From: Ramicandelaber brevisporus
Lineage: Eukaryota > Kickxellomycota > Ramicandelaberales > Ramicandelaberaceae
Assembly: GCA_025201865.1 (NCBI GenBank)
Contig: MU602943.1
Span: 12,120-22,133 of the forward strand
Reading direction: 5' to 3'
Length of the DNA: 10,014 bases
Both the position numbers and the translations under genes were made by a program. Of the stretch, positions 1 through 6,330 are shown in pieces. The notes under the pieces are model-generated. The model made no database searches. It was not told the origin of the DNA and worked only from the letters and a program-made list of their open reading frames with translations. The stretch's first letter is position 1. Every line of letters starts with the position of its first letter.

Positions 1-283
1 AACTACCAAACAAGAGTGCTGAGTATTTGTCTGTTTCATTTGCTGTTTATTGACATGCCGAGCTCCGCTCTCATAATTAAGTACTATTTCTCTCCCTTTC
101 GCATACATCACTTTTATTTGGCACTCTTAAGGACTCAATATCCAAGTGCCAGCGTAGCGAGTCAAATGGCTCGATACCGTCATACTTACTATGGGTGGAC
201 ACGGCCCCATTATTTCATACTCGTTCTTTCCTTTCCTAATCAACTTACGTTCTATTTCTTTTAACAGCTGCTCAAACTTTGTG
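1..283. other. Left edge, no assignable gene
   Basis: A plus-strand frame is open to 264 but begins with GTG, has no Kozak-like ATG and shows no family motif. Two GTAAGT donor-like sites lie on the minus strand (around 186-191 and 244-249), and a strong plus-strand acceptor ends at 267. The stretch could therefore be intron or exon-edge sequence of a gene that extends off the window. I see no RNA gene or repeat here. Confidence 0.3.
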
Positions 284-598
284 TTAAAGAGAGTTTAACG
301 ATGTTGTTAAAAGAATGAGATAGAATGTTATTGCTTGTGTGTTGATCTGTGAGAAAAAGAGTTTTGTCATGTTTTTTTTTTCCTTGTGCTTCAATCCTAG
401 CTGTTGCAGTATTACCTGAGATAATCTGCGTAGTGAAATGTGGTTGGATGCAGCGATGGTGTGATATACATTGCAGAGTTCCTGCAGTGTTGAGCGTGCA
501 GGTGATTTTAACACTAACCCAATGTTAAGTGGCACAGCTGACACGAAAGTGGGAGCATGTGCCTCTCGATGTGAGGCAACTCCTGATATGTATAAATA
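284..598 (-). CDS. Candidate two-exon gene fragment, unknown function
   Basis: I do not recognise this protein. On the minus strand the frame is open from 598 down to the TAA at 284-286, with no in-frame ATG at its beginning, so it would have to be the 3' part of a gene. Inside it lies a good intron: exon end CAG at 418-416, donor GTAATA from 415, and acceptor CTCTTTTTCTCACAG ending at 347. The intron is 69 nt, a typical fungal size, and keeps the frame. The intron carries the poly-A run (plus-strand T run, 372-381). The spliced end contains the peptides ELCNVYHTIAASNHISLRRL and INTQAITFYLILLTTSLNSL, the last being hydrophobic. A competing plus-strand acceptor (TCTATTTCTTTTAACAG, ending 267) weakens the strand call. 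This is inference from frame and splice signals only. Confidence 0.25.
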   Translation of the reverse strand, partial: YLYISGVASHREAHAPTFVSAVPLNIGLVLKSPARSTLQELCNVYHTIAASNHISLRRLSQVILQQLGLKHKEKKNMTKLFFSQINTQAITFYLILLTTSLNSL

Positions 599-704
599 TT
601 ACTATGGGTAACTCTGTTAGCACGTCCCTCCTTCCTTCTGTATGTGCGGTGGCCGCAGGAAGTAATTGGAAGGATTAACTTCATCTCTGAATTTACTGTT
701 TTGA

Positions 705-731
<27 letters not shown>
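705..731 (+). repeat. (ATT)9 microsatellite
   Basis: Nine uninterrupted ATT units. On the minus strand the tract follows a GTAATA that could act as a splice donor after a short 26-codon open frame starting with ATG (M-L-A-V-D-M-G-R-K). It is more simply a non-coding triplet repeat. Confidence 0.9.
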
Positions 732-735
<4 letters not shown>

Positions 736-836
736 CTGCGATTCCTCGAGTCTTCGACGGTTCATCAGCACTTGGTACTCACACTTCCTTCCCATATCCA
801 CCGCTAACATCAATATTTCCTTCGTACATTAAATAG

Positions 837-1531
837 GCGCTCTGGCTCTTTCTTGAAGCTATGCAGTGTGTTCTTTTCAACATATCGTTGACCACGTACG
901 CAAGCGGCTCGTACCGTGACATATCTATAAATGACAGCATCTTTTCTCAAGGAACTGTGCCGTCGTATAGCTACAGTGATCCAGTGCCTCCTGGCATTCC
1001 CCAAGGTCCGACACTAGGCGACAGCAGCAGTGTTGACAATAGCAATAACAACGGTGGAGGTACAAACTACAGGGCCAACCCGGTCTGATTAAAGAAGGAT
1101 TAACGAACCGCTTTAGAAATAAAGTGTGTAAAGTAAGACTACCATTATCTCCCCTATCCTCTGACAGCCCACGGCTCACAGACGGTTACGATGTTTATGG
1201 TGTTGATGGTGGCAATGATACTGATTATCAGGGTGGTGACAATGGTAATGATGGCAATGGTGATAATGGCGGTGGTGACGGTGATAGTAGCGACATGGCA
1301 TCTCCAGTTGATTCAGCCCTAGCGGCATCAAACATTCAAACAAGGATGTTCAGTTTGTTGATAATGGACCCATCGGGCCACAATCGCCCAGCTCCACATT
1401 GAGTCTCACGGTCTCGGAAGGCGCGGGTATCTAGAGCAGGCAGTCGTGCGAACGAGCGAAGCGTCTCGCAATCTCCCCACGAGCGTGGCGGAGGTGCGGA
1501 AGCGTCGACCTCTCGGAGAGGTATAAGACCA
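837..1531 (+). CDS. Asn/Asp/Gly-rich coding-like stretch with frame changes
   Basis: I do not recognise this protein. ATG 861 opens a frame that ends in a TGA at 1086-1088 after the low-complexity peptide DSSSVDNSNNNGGG. A possible intron (GTACAA at 1060 to CACAG ending 1181, 122 nt) would join it to a Gly/Asp/Asn-rich frame (D-G-Y-D-V-Y-G-V-D-G-G-N-D) that runs to the TGA at 1400-1402. From about 1309 a different frame reads DNGPIGPQSPSSTLSLTVSE, ending at a TAG near 1433. The previous frame reopens after 1402 with an Arg/Ser-rich peptide (SRSRKARVSRAGSRANERS) to a TAG near 1531. Either several short introns are present, or this is a decaying gene, or it is a triplet-rich non-coding repeat. 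The repeats themselves (GGT/GAT/AAT, 1200-1290) inflate the open frames, so the call is weak. Confidence 0.25.
1200..1290 (+). repeat. Imperfect GGT/GAT/AAT triplet repeat
   Basis: A degenerate run of GGT, GAT, AAT and GGC triplets. In one frame it reads Gly/Asp/Asn, in another Val/Met. The mixture of GGT and GGC Gly codons is compatible with coding but is not proof. Confidence 0.75.
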
Positions 1532-1553
1532 TCGTAGTCGAGTCAAGCTCGAC
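1447..1553. other. Cluster of four consecutive hairpins
   Basis: Four stem-loops can be paired by eye within 107 nt. HP1 is 1447-1470: TGCGA/TCGCA plus ACG/CGT, a 7-nt loop and one bulged C. HP2 is 1471-1495: ten pairs counting one G-U, bulged C at 1489, loop GAGC. HP3 is 1508-1522: ACCTCT/AGAGGT with a 3-nt loop. HP4 is 1537-1553: GTCGAG/CTCGAC with a 5-nt loop. The segment is visibly GC-richer than its AT-rich flanks. It does not fit a tRNA (no T-loop motif, no 7-bp acceptor stem) and I could not match it to RNase P or SRP RNA motifs. It overlaps the weak Arg/Ser-rich reading frame. A structured RNA is possible; a chance result of local GC content is the alternative. Confidence 0.35.
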
Positions 1554-1559
1554 GAGCTG

Positions 1560-1767
1560 TAAAATTGTAGATCCCCTAGAACCTTAAACCGATTGAAGCC
1601 TTATACACAATTTTATCTCTGTCGGTGTCTGTCGGCAAATCCCCCACGACTGCCACCACCTAGACTTCCTACCTTCCCTTCCCTGCGTAGATCTCTATCA
1701 CGCACCTCGTATCCATACTATCCCTTATTATTGCAACAAGTTGAGCGACAATGGCATTAGCAATTAA
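1560..1767. other. Spacer with a short ATG ORF at its edge
   Basis: The stretch is pyrimidine-rich from about 1645 to 1740, as is common upstream of fungal starts. An ATG at 1751 sits in a very good context (ACAATGG) and reads 31 codons (MALAIKPNMNVRPTTSEIQ...) to a TAA at 1844. It could be a first exon for the candidate gene that follows, but no strong donor is visible: only GTCACT at 1817 and GTCGGC at 1825. Confidence 0.3.
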
Positions 1768-2604
1768 ACCCAACATGAACGTTCGGCCAACGACGTCAGA
1801 GATCCAAACCGAGATGGTCACTCAGTCGGCAGCAAATCTTCGCTAACCTCATGGACTGTGGTATATCATATTCTTGTAGACTTCATCCAAGGTAGTCTCA
1901 GACTGCCAGAGATGAGGCCAGATTTCGATCCCTGCGGTGGTAGCGTTTACACAACTTTATTTTTGAGCTCTGTGCAAGCAGAAATAATCCTCAAGAGGAA
2001 TCAGCTAAATGTCAATATCAATGGCAAGGTAATTGCAGCTGTAGTTGCAGTTGTAGCTGCAGCTGTAACTGTGGCTGTAATTGTGGCTCGAACTATTGGA
2101 CTGGTGATTGCAGCCACCACAGCCGACTTCACATCAAAGTGGTCGGAAAACAATGTTGTGACGTTGAAGCGACTTCATGCGAAAGTGGAAGCTTTGGCAC
2201 GGAGATCGGTCAACTCCCATCCACTTGACGAATATTAATCAGCTACTGCTATTCGCTTGGCCTCAATTATGTATACTCTGCGTGCTCACTTGGCAGCTAT
2301 ACTTGGCATTTGCATGGAAATTCGTGGAAATATACATCAACTTGGCCCAATCTTGCATTGTGTGGTGGTTTGCACTCACTTTACAAAAGATTATCATAGC
2401 GATGTGCAGTGAATGCCGGCTAATAAGGTGGTCGTTCTCATTGTGAGTTGAGCCAGCATTCATGTCAATTCTTGTCTCTTTAGCACGCCCATTAATTTTG
2501 ATTCTTATTATTTGTTTTATTCCCTATTCCGCTTGCTGCCTGTGCTTGATCACCACAGCCTGGCGAACAGTCTTTCAATTAACCTTTCAATCACCACCTA
2601 CTAG
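1768..2604 (+). CDS. Candidate multi-exon membrane protein, unknown family
   Basis: I do not recognise the family. A frame is open from 1768 to the TAA at 2236-2238 and carries an Ala/Val-rich helix of about 24 residues (2029-2100), followed by TTADFTSKWSENN. A second frame, open around 2243-2446, is strongly hydrophobic (LLLFAWPQLCILCVLTWQLY and further Trp-rich segments). The two can be joined by an intron ending at TTAATCAG (2242) with a weak donor at 2158 or 2185. A third exon is better supported: donor GTGAGTTG at 2443 and acceptor CTTGTCTCTTTAG ending 2483 (41 nt) lead into TPINFDSYYLFYSLFRLLPV and a TAG at 2602-2604. Three or more membrane helices would result. The start is not seen; ATG 1751 upstream is one option. 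The first junction is weak and the Ala/Val helix comes from a 6-nt repeat, so the call is tentative. Confidence 0.3.
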
Positions 2605-2783
2605 GATAGTCAACACTCAGTGCTTCGTGTTGATAGCTCTACAGATGTATAGTAAACTGCACAATTAAAAGTATAAAAATTCTATGTGTAAATTCGGGGT
2701 CTGAGGGCATCACAATTGGAAGCCCACCTGGCAATGCCTGCTAAGCATATTCGGCCATTGCACGTGACACGAATCAAGTGAGC
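2605..2783. other. Spacer, nothing recognised
   Basis: AT-rich after 2660. It contains a CACGTG hexamer at 2761 shortly before the ATG at 2784. I see no repeat or RNA gene. Confidence 0.4.
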
Positions 2784-3146
2784 ATGTTCCATCGCCAACA
2801 TACCACTTTAATAGCGTATATACTGTACATCCTATCTATTAGTCTGTCTACCAACACACGGCGTGGTGTTTCGTGCACCGCCTCGCATGATTTGGCGTTA
2901 CGAATGGAGATATCCATGGCTGGTGTTCTTGCTGGCTCTACTTGGCAGTAACAGCAACGACAGTATGATCCGGAGAGACCGCTTGACAATCCTTCTGTGT
3001 ATGTGCTACGAGGTCATGCCGGGGCGAGGGGCCATGCTCACTATCAGCCGCAAAAGAGCATTCGCCGAAGCCGCTCACACAAGCCGAGGCGCCGGCTTCA
3101 GCTCAGTGACTGGCTCAAGTGCATTATTATTTGCTTTGCAAAGTGA
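2784..3146 (+). pseudogene. Small secreted-protein-like ORF with an in-frame TAA
   Basis: ATG 2784 has an A at -3. The first 55 codons begin like a signal peptide (MFHRQHTTLIAYILYILSIS) and end in WQ before a TAA at 2949-2951. The same frame then stays open for 64 codons to a TGA at 3144-3146, with peptides such as YDPERPLDNPSVYVLRGHAG and a basic patch RRSRSHKPRRR. The stop lies in a Gln-rich context (CAG TAA CAG CAA CGA CAG) and is one C-to-T change away from CAA. This fits a broken small gene, or a very short intron (for example GT at 2925 to CAG at 2963, 39 nt). Another plus frame is also open here (2863-3204), as is a minus frame, so coding status is uncertain. Function unknown. Confidence 0.3.
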
Positions 3147-3215
3147 AATAATAGAGACGTTTCTCCAAATATATTTAATTTTAAAGGCTTTACGACGACG
3201 ATAGTGATGATGACG

Positions 3216-3309
3216 AAAGAAAGAAGAAAAGAAAGAAAGAAGGAAGGAAGGAAGGAAGGAAGGAAGGAAGGAAGGAAGGAAGGAAGGAAGGAAGGAAGGA
3301 AGGAATGAA

Positions 3310-3361
<52 letters not shown>

Positions 3362-3412
3362 AAAGAAAAGAAAAGAAAAGAAAAGAAAAGAAAAGAAAAG
3401 AAAAGAAAAGAG
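3216..3412 (+). repeat. Purine-only compound microsatellite (GGAA/GAAA/AAAAG)
   Basis: About 195 nt of nearly pure A/G: a short GAAA/GAAAA lead, then (GGAA)n to about 3305, a single interrupting T at 3306, then (GAAA)n to 3360, and ten exact AAAAG units at 3361-3410. The motif grows from 4 to 5 nt along the tract. On the opposite strand it yields open frames of Ser/Phe/Leu only, which are not genes. Long homopurine tracts of this kind can form triplex DNA. Confidence 0.95.
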
Positions 3413-3567
3413 GGTGAGAAATGGTGACGAGTGATAGATATGGCATAGTACAGCCCGAATGAATCCACTGTGCAATGGAAGCGTTTGTGAGAGGAGGGGA
3501 TAAGAGTTTTGATGATATGGAAGCATCACCAAAATATAAGGAATTACATATATGAGATATGAGATAT

Positions 3568-3799
3568 GTAGGTATACAAGCATGTAGGCACGTGTGCAAG
3601 TAACCATGTAAGCACGTAGGCACATGAGCAAGTAACCATGTAGGCACGTAGGCACGTGAGCAAGTAACCATGTAGGCACGTAGGCACGTAGGCATGTGAC
3701 CATGTAAGCAAGCAATCATGCAAGCACGTAAACGTGTAAACGCGTAAGCATGTAAACATGCAAGCAAGCAATCATGCAAGCACGTAGGCATGTATACAT
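3568..3799. repeat. 29-unit octanucleotide minisatellite
   Basis: Twenty-nine consecutive 8-nt units of the general form GTARNCAY (for example GTAGGCAC, GTAACCAT, GCAAGCAC) with no loss of register. Higher-order order is visible: a 32-nt block GTAGGCAC-GTGAGCAA-GTAACCAT-GTAGGCAC recurs with variants from 3584, and the trio at 3704 (xxAAGCAA-GCAATCAT-GCAAGCAC) recurs 56 nt later at 3760. The last unit, GTATACAT (3792-3799), supplies the final base of the minus-strand TAA of the kinase-fold gene. CACGTG hexamers occur at unit junctions. Minus-strand open frames across it are by-products of the repeat. Confidence 0.95.
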
Positions 3800-5136
3800 T
3801 AGTCAGAAATCTTGTGCTCCTTCAATTTATCCAAACCAACATCTTTCAAGTAGTATGCACCCACTTTTTCAACAAGTTTGAAAGCTGCTTTTGTGCTATA
3901 TCGCTCTTCAAGCTTAGTGTTGAGCATGCAGCAAAGGCAATACTGCATATCAGATACAAACTGCATCTCTTTCTTGGAGCTGAAAACGTTTTTGTGTTCA
4001 AAGATTGGAAACGCGCCCATCACAACAGCTGCCACTGAATATACTTCGCTTTTAGCACACACCATTGGAATATACTCTCCGTCGGCATTCTGCTCCAGCA
4101 CACCTGGGTTCTCTTCGTCAAACTGTTCCAAATCGTCAGGGTGCGTTTCTGGCGCTGCATACTCTGCCGTATAGCCTTCAAAATAGAGCTTGTCATTGAT
4201 ATTCTTAGCCCATTTTGACTCTGTAAAATCAATCAAGCACCAGCGTGGTCGAATCTTTGTGATGTCGTCTCCACTTGCAACCCAGCCAACGTTGGAACTT
4301 GAAATGTTGCCATGCACCAAGCCGAGCTTATGGTGGATGATCATCAAGCAGCGCAGGAGCTGATAGAGCATGTCATAGGCTGCATGTATCCAGTTCATGC
4401 CGTGATTCTTGTAAAACGGTGACCGCTCCTCAGGCAGGTGAATCAAGTCCTGCAAGTACACGTGAGTCCTGATTGAAAATATTCCTGGAACATGCTTAGG
4501 CCGCTGTACATGGATGCGATGAACCTTTGCCATGGCACGCAACATCAAGTCGCAAGCCTTTTCAACAATCTCCTCCAATACAGGTGTTCTGTATCGAAAC
4601 TCTTGTTTGAAAACCAGCACTCGCTTCCCAGCAAAGTAGTAGTCGCTGTCTCCGGACTCCGTGGTGCTTGTGACAGACACGATAAAATTGTCACCCTCAT
4701 CGATGATTACGTCGATTGGCTTGACCTTGTACTTGTCGGCTAGTATCAGCAGAAGCTCGAAGGCACCATCGCTGTCAAAGTGCTGTGGCCTGAATCTGTC
4801 TTCACTAAGGTCGATTGCTCGTGGAAGTTTCGGGGAGCCATAGCCTGTCGTCAGCCTTGGCCACTCAATGATGTAATAAGGCTTTATATTATCATCGTCC
4901 TCATCCAGATCGCTGCTGGTAGGTGAGCTAGTGCGCTGCTGGTCTAAATCGCTGTCGCTATGGAGTGGACTAATCAGCCCGTTGTTTTGGCTAGTGTTCA
5001 GGTTATACTTGCTGGGGCTGTCGGTCATTGAAGCCTGGCTTGGTTTGACTTTGATGCTGTGCTGTGCTGTGTTGTGCTGTGTTTGTTTTGTTTTGTTTAT
5101 TTCTCTTGTTAGATTGCTTTGGAGGGTTGACAGCAT
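3799..5136 (-). CDS. Kinase-fold protein, FunK1-like, probable pseudokinase
   Basis: A single-exon gene of 445 residues. Residues 1-85 are Ser/Asn/Gln-rich and acidic (SDLDEDDD at 75-82), likely disordered. The kinase fold follows: K177 in RVLVFKQE is the VAIK-type Lys, with E188/E189 on the next helix; the catalytic loop is H275-G276-N277-I-S-S-S-N282; the metal-binding motif is D303-F304-T; AAPE is at 327-330; E364 replaces the usual Asp of subdomain IX; R412 fits subdomain XI. HG.ISxxN resembles fungal FunK1 kinases (seen motif, family by knowledge), but the catalytic Asp is Asn277, so phosphotransfer is doubtful and a scaffold or regulatory role is inferred. ATG 5136 has G at -3; ATG 5028 (MTDSPSKY) is an alternative start that skips a low-complexity stretch. 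It is head-to-head with the nuclease-like gene. The stop abuts the octanucleotide array, so its 3' UTR is repeat DNA. Confidence 0.85.
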   Translation of the reverse strand: MLSTLQSNLTREINKTKQTQHNTAQHSIKVKPSQASMTDSPSKYNLNTSQNNGLISPLHSDSDLDQQRTSSPTSSDLDEDDDNIKPYYIIEWPRLTTGYGSPKLPRAIDLSEDRFRPQHFDSDGAFELLLILADKYKVKPIDVIIDEGDNFIVSVTSTTESGDSDYYFAGKRVLVFKQEFRYRTPVLEEIVEKACDLMLRAMAKVHRIHVQRPKHVPGIFSIRTHVYLQDLIHLPEERSPFYKNHGMNWIHAAYDMLYQLLRCLMIIHHKLGLVHGNISSSNVGWVASGDDITKIRPRWCLIDFTESKWAKNINDKLYFEGYTAEYAAPETHPDDLEQFDEENPGVLEQNADGEYIPMVCAKSEVYSVAAVVMGAFPIFEHKNVFSSKKEMQFVSDMQYCLCCMLNTKLEERYSTKAAFKLVEKVGAYYLKDVGLDKLKEHKISD

Positions 5137-5227
5137 TTCACATTGCCAGTCAAGCCTAATTCCAAGAGAGCGGCATTTGTCGAGATGGCAAGCATTCTGT
5201 GTTAGAAATGATTCAACACCACCACCG

Positions 5228-5265
<38 letters not shown>

Positions 5266-5507
5266 GCGATTATCTACATGCAGTATCTAAGCTAGGCTGG
5301 GCCGAGCTAGTTCCTCACTTTTTTTTGGAACCAACACCGATTCGTTTGAAGGCTAAAAAGGCAGAGAAGGCAAACAAAGGGGAGGCAAACTAGGCAGTGG
5401 GAGTGGAAAGCGAGCTAGGGATAGGCAGACGGGGAACAGTGATTTAGGGTGGATAGAGCACTCGGCCAGCTCCTCAACATGGTGCGCATCAACGAATCAA
5501 AGAATGA
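5137..5507. promoter_or_regulatory. Upstream region of the kinase-fold gene
   Basis: This 370-bp stretch holds the (CTA)n tract, a repeated AGCTAG motif (around 5288-5310, palindromic hexamer, twice in about 20 nt) and a purine-rich segment with repeated AAGGC/AGGCA words (5350-5400). No TATA box is clear on the minus strand. An ATG at 5479 opens 38 codons (MVRINESKNEQSQQHSQS...) to a TAG at 5593, which could be a first exon of the plus-strand candidate that follows. Promoter function is inferred from position only. Confidence 0.4.
5228..5265 (+). repeat. (CTA)n microsatellite
   Basis: About 12.7 uninterrupted CTA units preceded by a short CCA run. It lies about 90 bp upstream of the first ATG of the kinase-fold gene. 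Confidence 0.95.
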
Positions 5508-6045
5508 ACAATCCCAGCAGCACTCACAATCAACAGCATCAACAATGTCAACAGCGATCAAGCGAACCCATCCATCTCCGTCAGCAAAAGTCTAGCGAGG
5601 TCATCGGTATTAAATGGAGGAGACAGCATCACACCTGATCGATGTATCAACAAATGCGCTCCGGCCCACTGCTCCTCCCCCAATGACACGTCCTCTTTCA
5701 TATTTTGGCCGGATGCCCAGCTGGGCTACGCGTTCTATGTTTTCGCCTACCTCTTCAACTATTCTCTTTTTGCTCTCCGATCATACATTGTGTGAGCCTC
5801 GTGTCCCTGAAATTATAAGATTGAAACTATATCACCTGCATAACACACCTTTAAATCGCGCTGTTTCATACACCCCACTGTGCGCTAACACTGTTAGTCT
5901 GTCCGCTAGCGCCGTGCATCGCCTCGCCTCGCGCGGCTCACAATTACAACTGGTGAATATCAAAAAGACACTTCTAGACAGCTTATTCCCATGGACAGCT
6001 TCCTCTTCGCTTCTCTCTCTCTCTCTCTCTCTCTCTCGACTATAA
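5508..6045 (+). CDS. Candidate two-exon membrane-protein fragment
   Basis: I do not recognise the family with certainty. A frame without ATG is open from 5508 to a TGA at 5793-5795. It reads polar Asn/Ser residues, a Cys cluster (CINKCAPAHC), then a hydrophobic segment (FIFWPDAQLGYAFYVFAYLF) continuing NYSLFALRSYIV. The stop overlaps an excellent donor, GTGAGC at 5792. A matching acceptor with branch motif GCTAAC at 5884 and AG at 5896-5897 gives a 106-nt intron, after which the frame reads LSASAVHRLASRGSQLQLVN and continues to a TAA at 6043-6045, ending in Ser-Leu repeats from the (CT)n tract. A seven-helix receptor or other multi-pass protein is conceivable. The start exon is missing (ATG 5479 or 5504 are options). 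The donor and branch site are the best evidence; coding remains unproven. Confidence 0.3.
6012..6037 (+). repeat. (CT)n microsatellite
   Basis: Thirteen TC dinucleotides without interruption, about 300 bp upstream of the nuclease-like gene. It could be part of a pyrimidine-rich promoter. Confidence 0.95.
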
Positions 6046-6330
6046 TTCCATCGATTATTTTTGAAGTTGGCATCTTTGTTTGCTCTTGAACGTGATTTTA
6101 GCAAGCTGAATGAAAGAGGCGGAACACTGCATGTCATTGTAGCTCTTTGTTCTTCCCACACCGTCTTGTGTTTACATTTTCGGCACTAAGCTCTATTGTC
6201 GACGGTAAGAGACAGAGAGCTGCGCACGATTGCCGCTCTTCTTTTTTTTTTCCCTTCCTTTCCTTACCTTATCAACCTGTGTTTACAATAGCCACATTCT
6301 CGAAATTAAGCTATACCATTAAAGCTTGTT
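6046..6330 (+). promoter_or_regulatory. Upstream region of the nuclease-like gene
   Basis: It contains a pyrimidine-rich block (6237-6270, poly-T then CCCTTCC/TTTCC), common just upstream of fungal transcription starts, and a diverged duplication: TGTGTTTACA occurs at about 6168 and again at about 6281, each followed within some 20 nt by ATTnTCGnnnnTAAGCT. A GTAAGA donor-like site lies near 6205. The regulatory role is inferred from position. Confidence 0.4.

Noticed and set aside
1447-1560. tRNA gene
   Set aside because: The hairpins do not make a cloverleaf: no 7-bp acceptor stem, no TTCRANNC T-loop, and stem spacing is wrong.
2784-3146. Reassigned genetic code with TAA read as Gln
   Set aside because: The kinase-fold and nuclease-like genes end with TAA and have no internal TAA; reading through would enter repeat or AT-rich DNA.
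3075-3791. Long minus-strand ORF (238 aa) and its companions in the other frames
   Set aside because: They translate the octanucleotide array and the purine microsatellite; the peptides are pure repeat products (TCLRAY-type and Ser/Phe runs).
3568-3799. CRISPR array
   Set aside because: There are no spacers; the 8-nt units are directly contiguous and the context is eukaryotic.
4931-5290. Plus-strand 119-aa hydrophobic ORF
   Set aside because: Antisense to the start of the kinase-fold gene, and its Leu run is the (CTA)n tract.
5832-6161. Minus-strand 109-aa ORF with an Arg-Glu repeat
   Set aside because: The repeat is the complement of (CT)n; no domain, and the plus strand has better splice signals.
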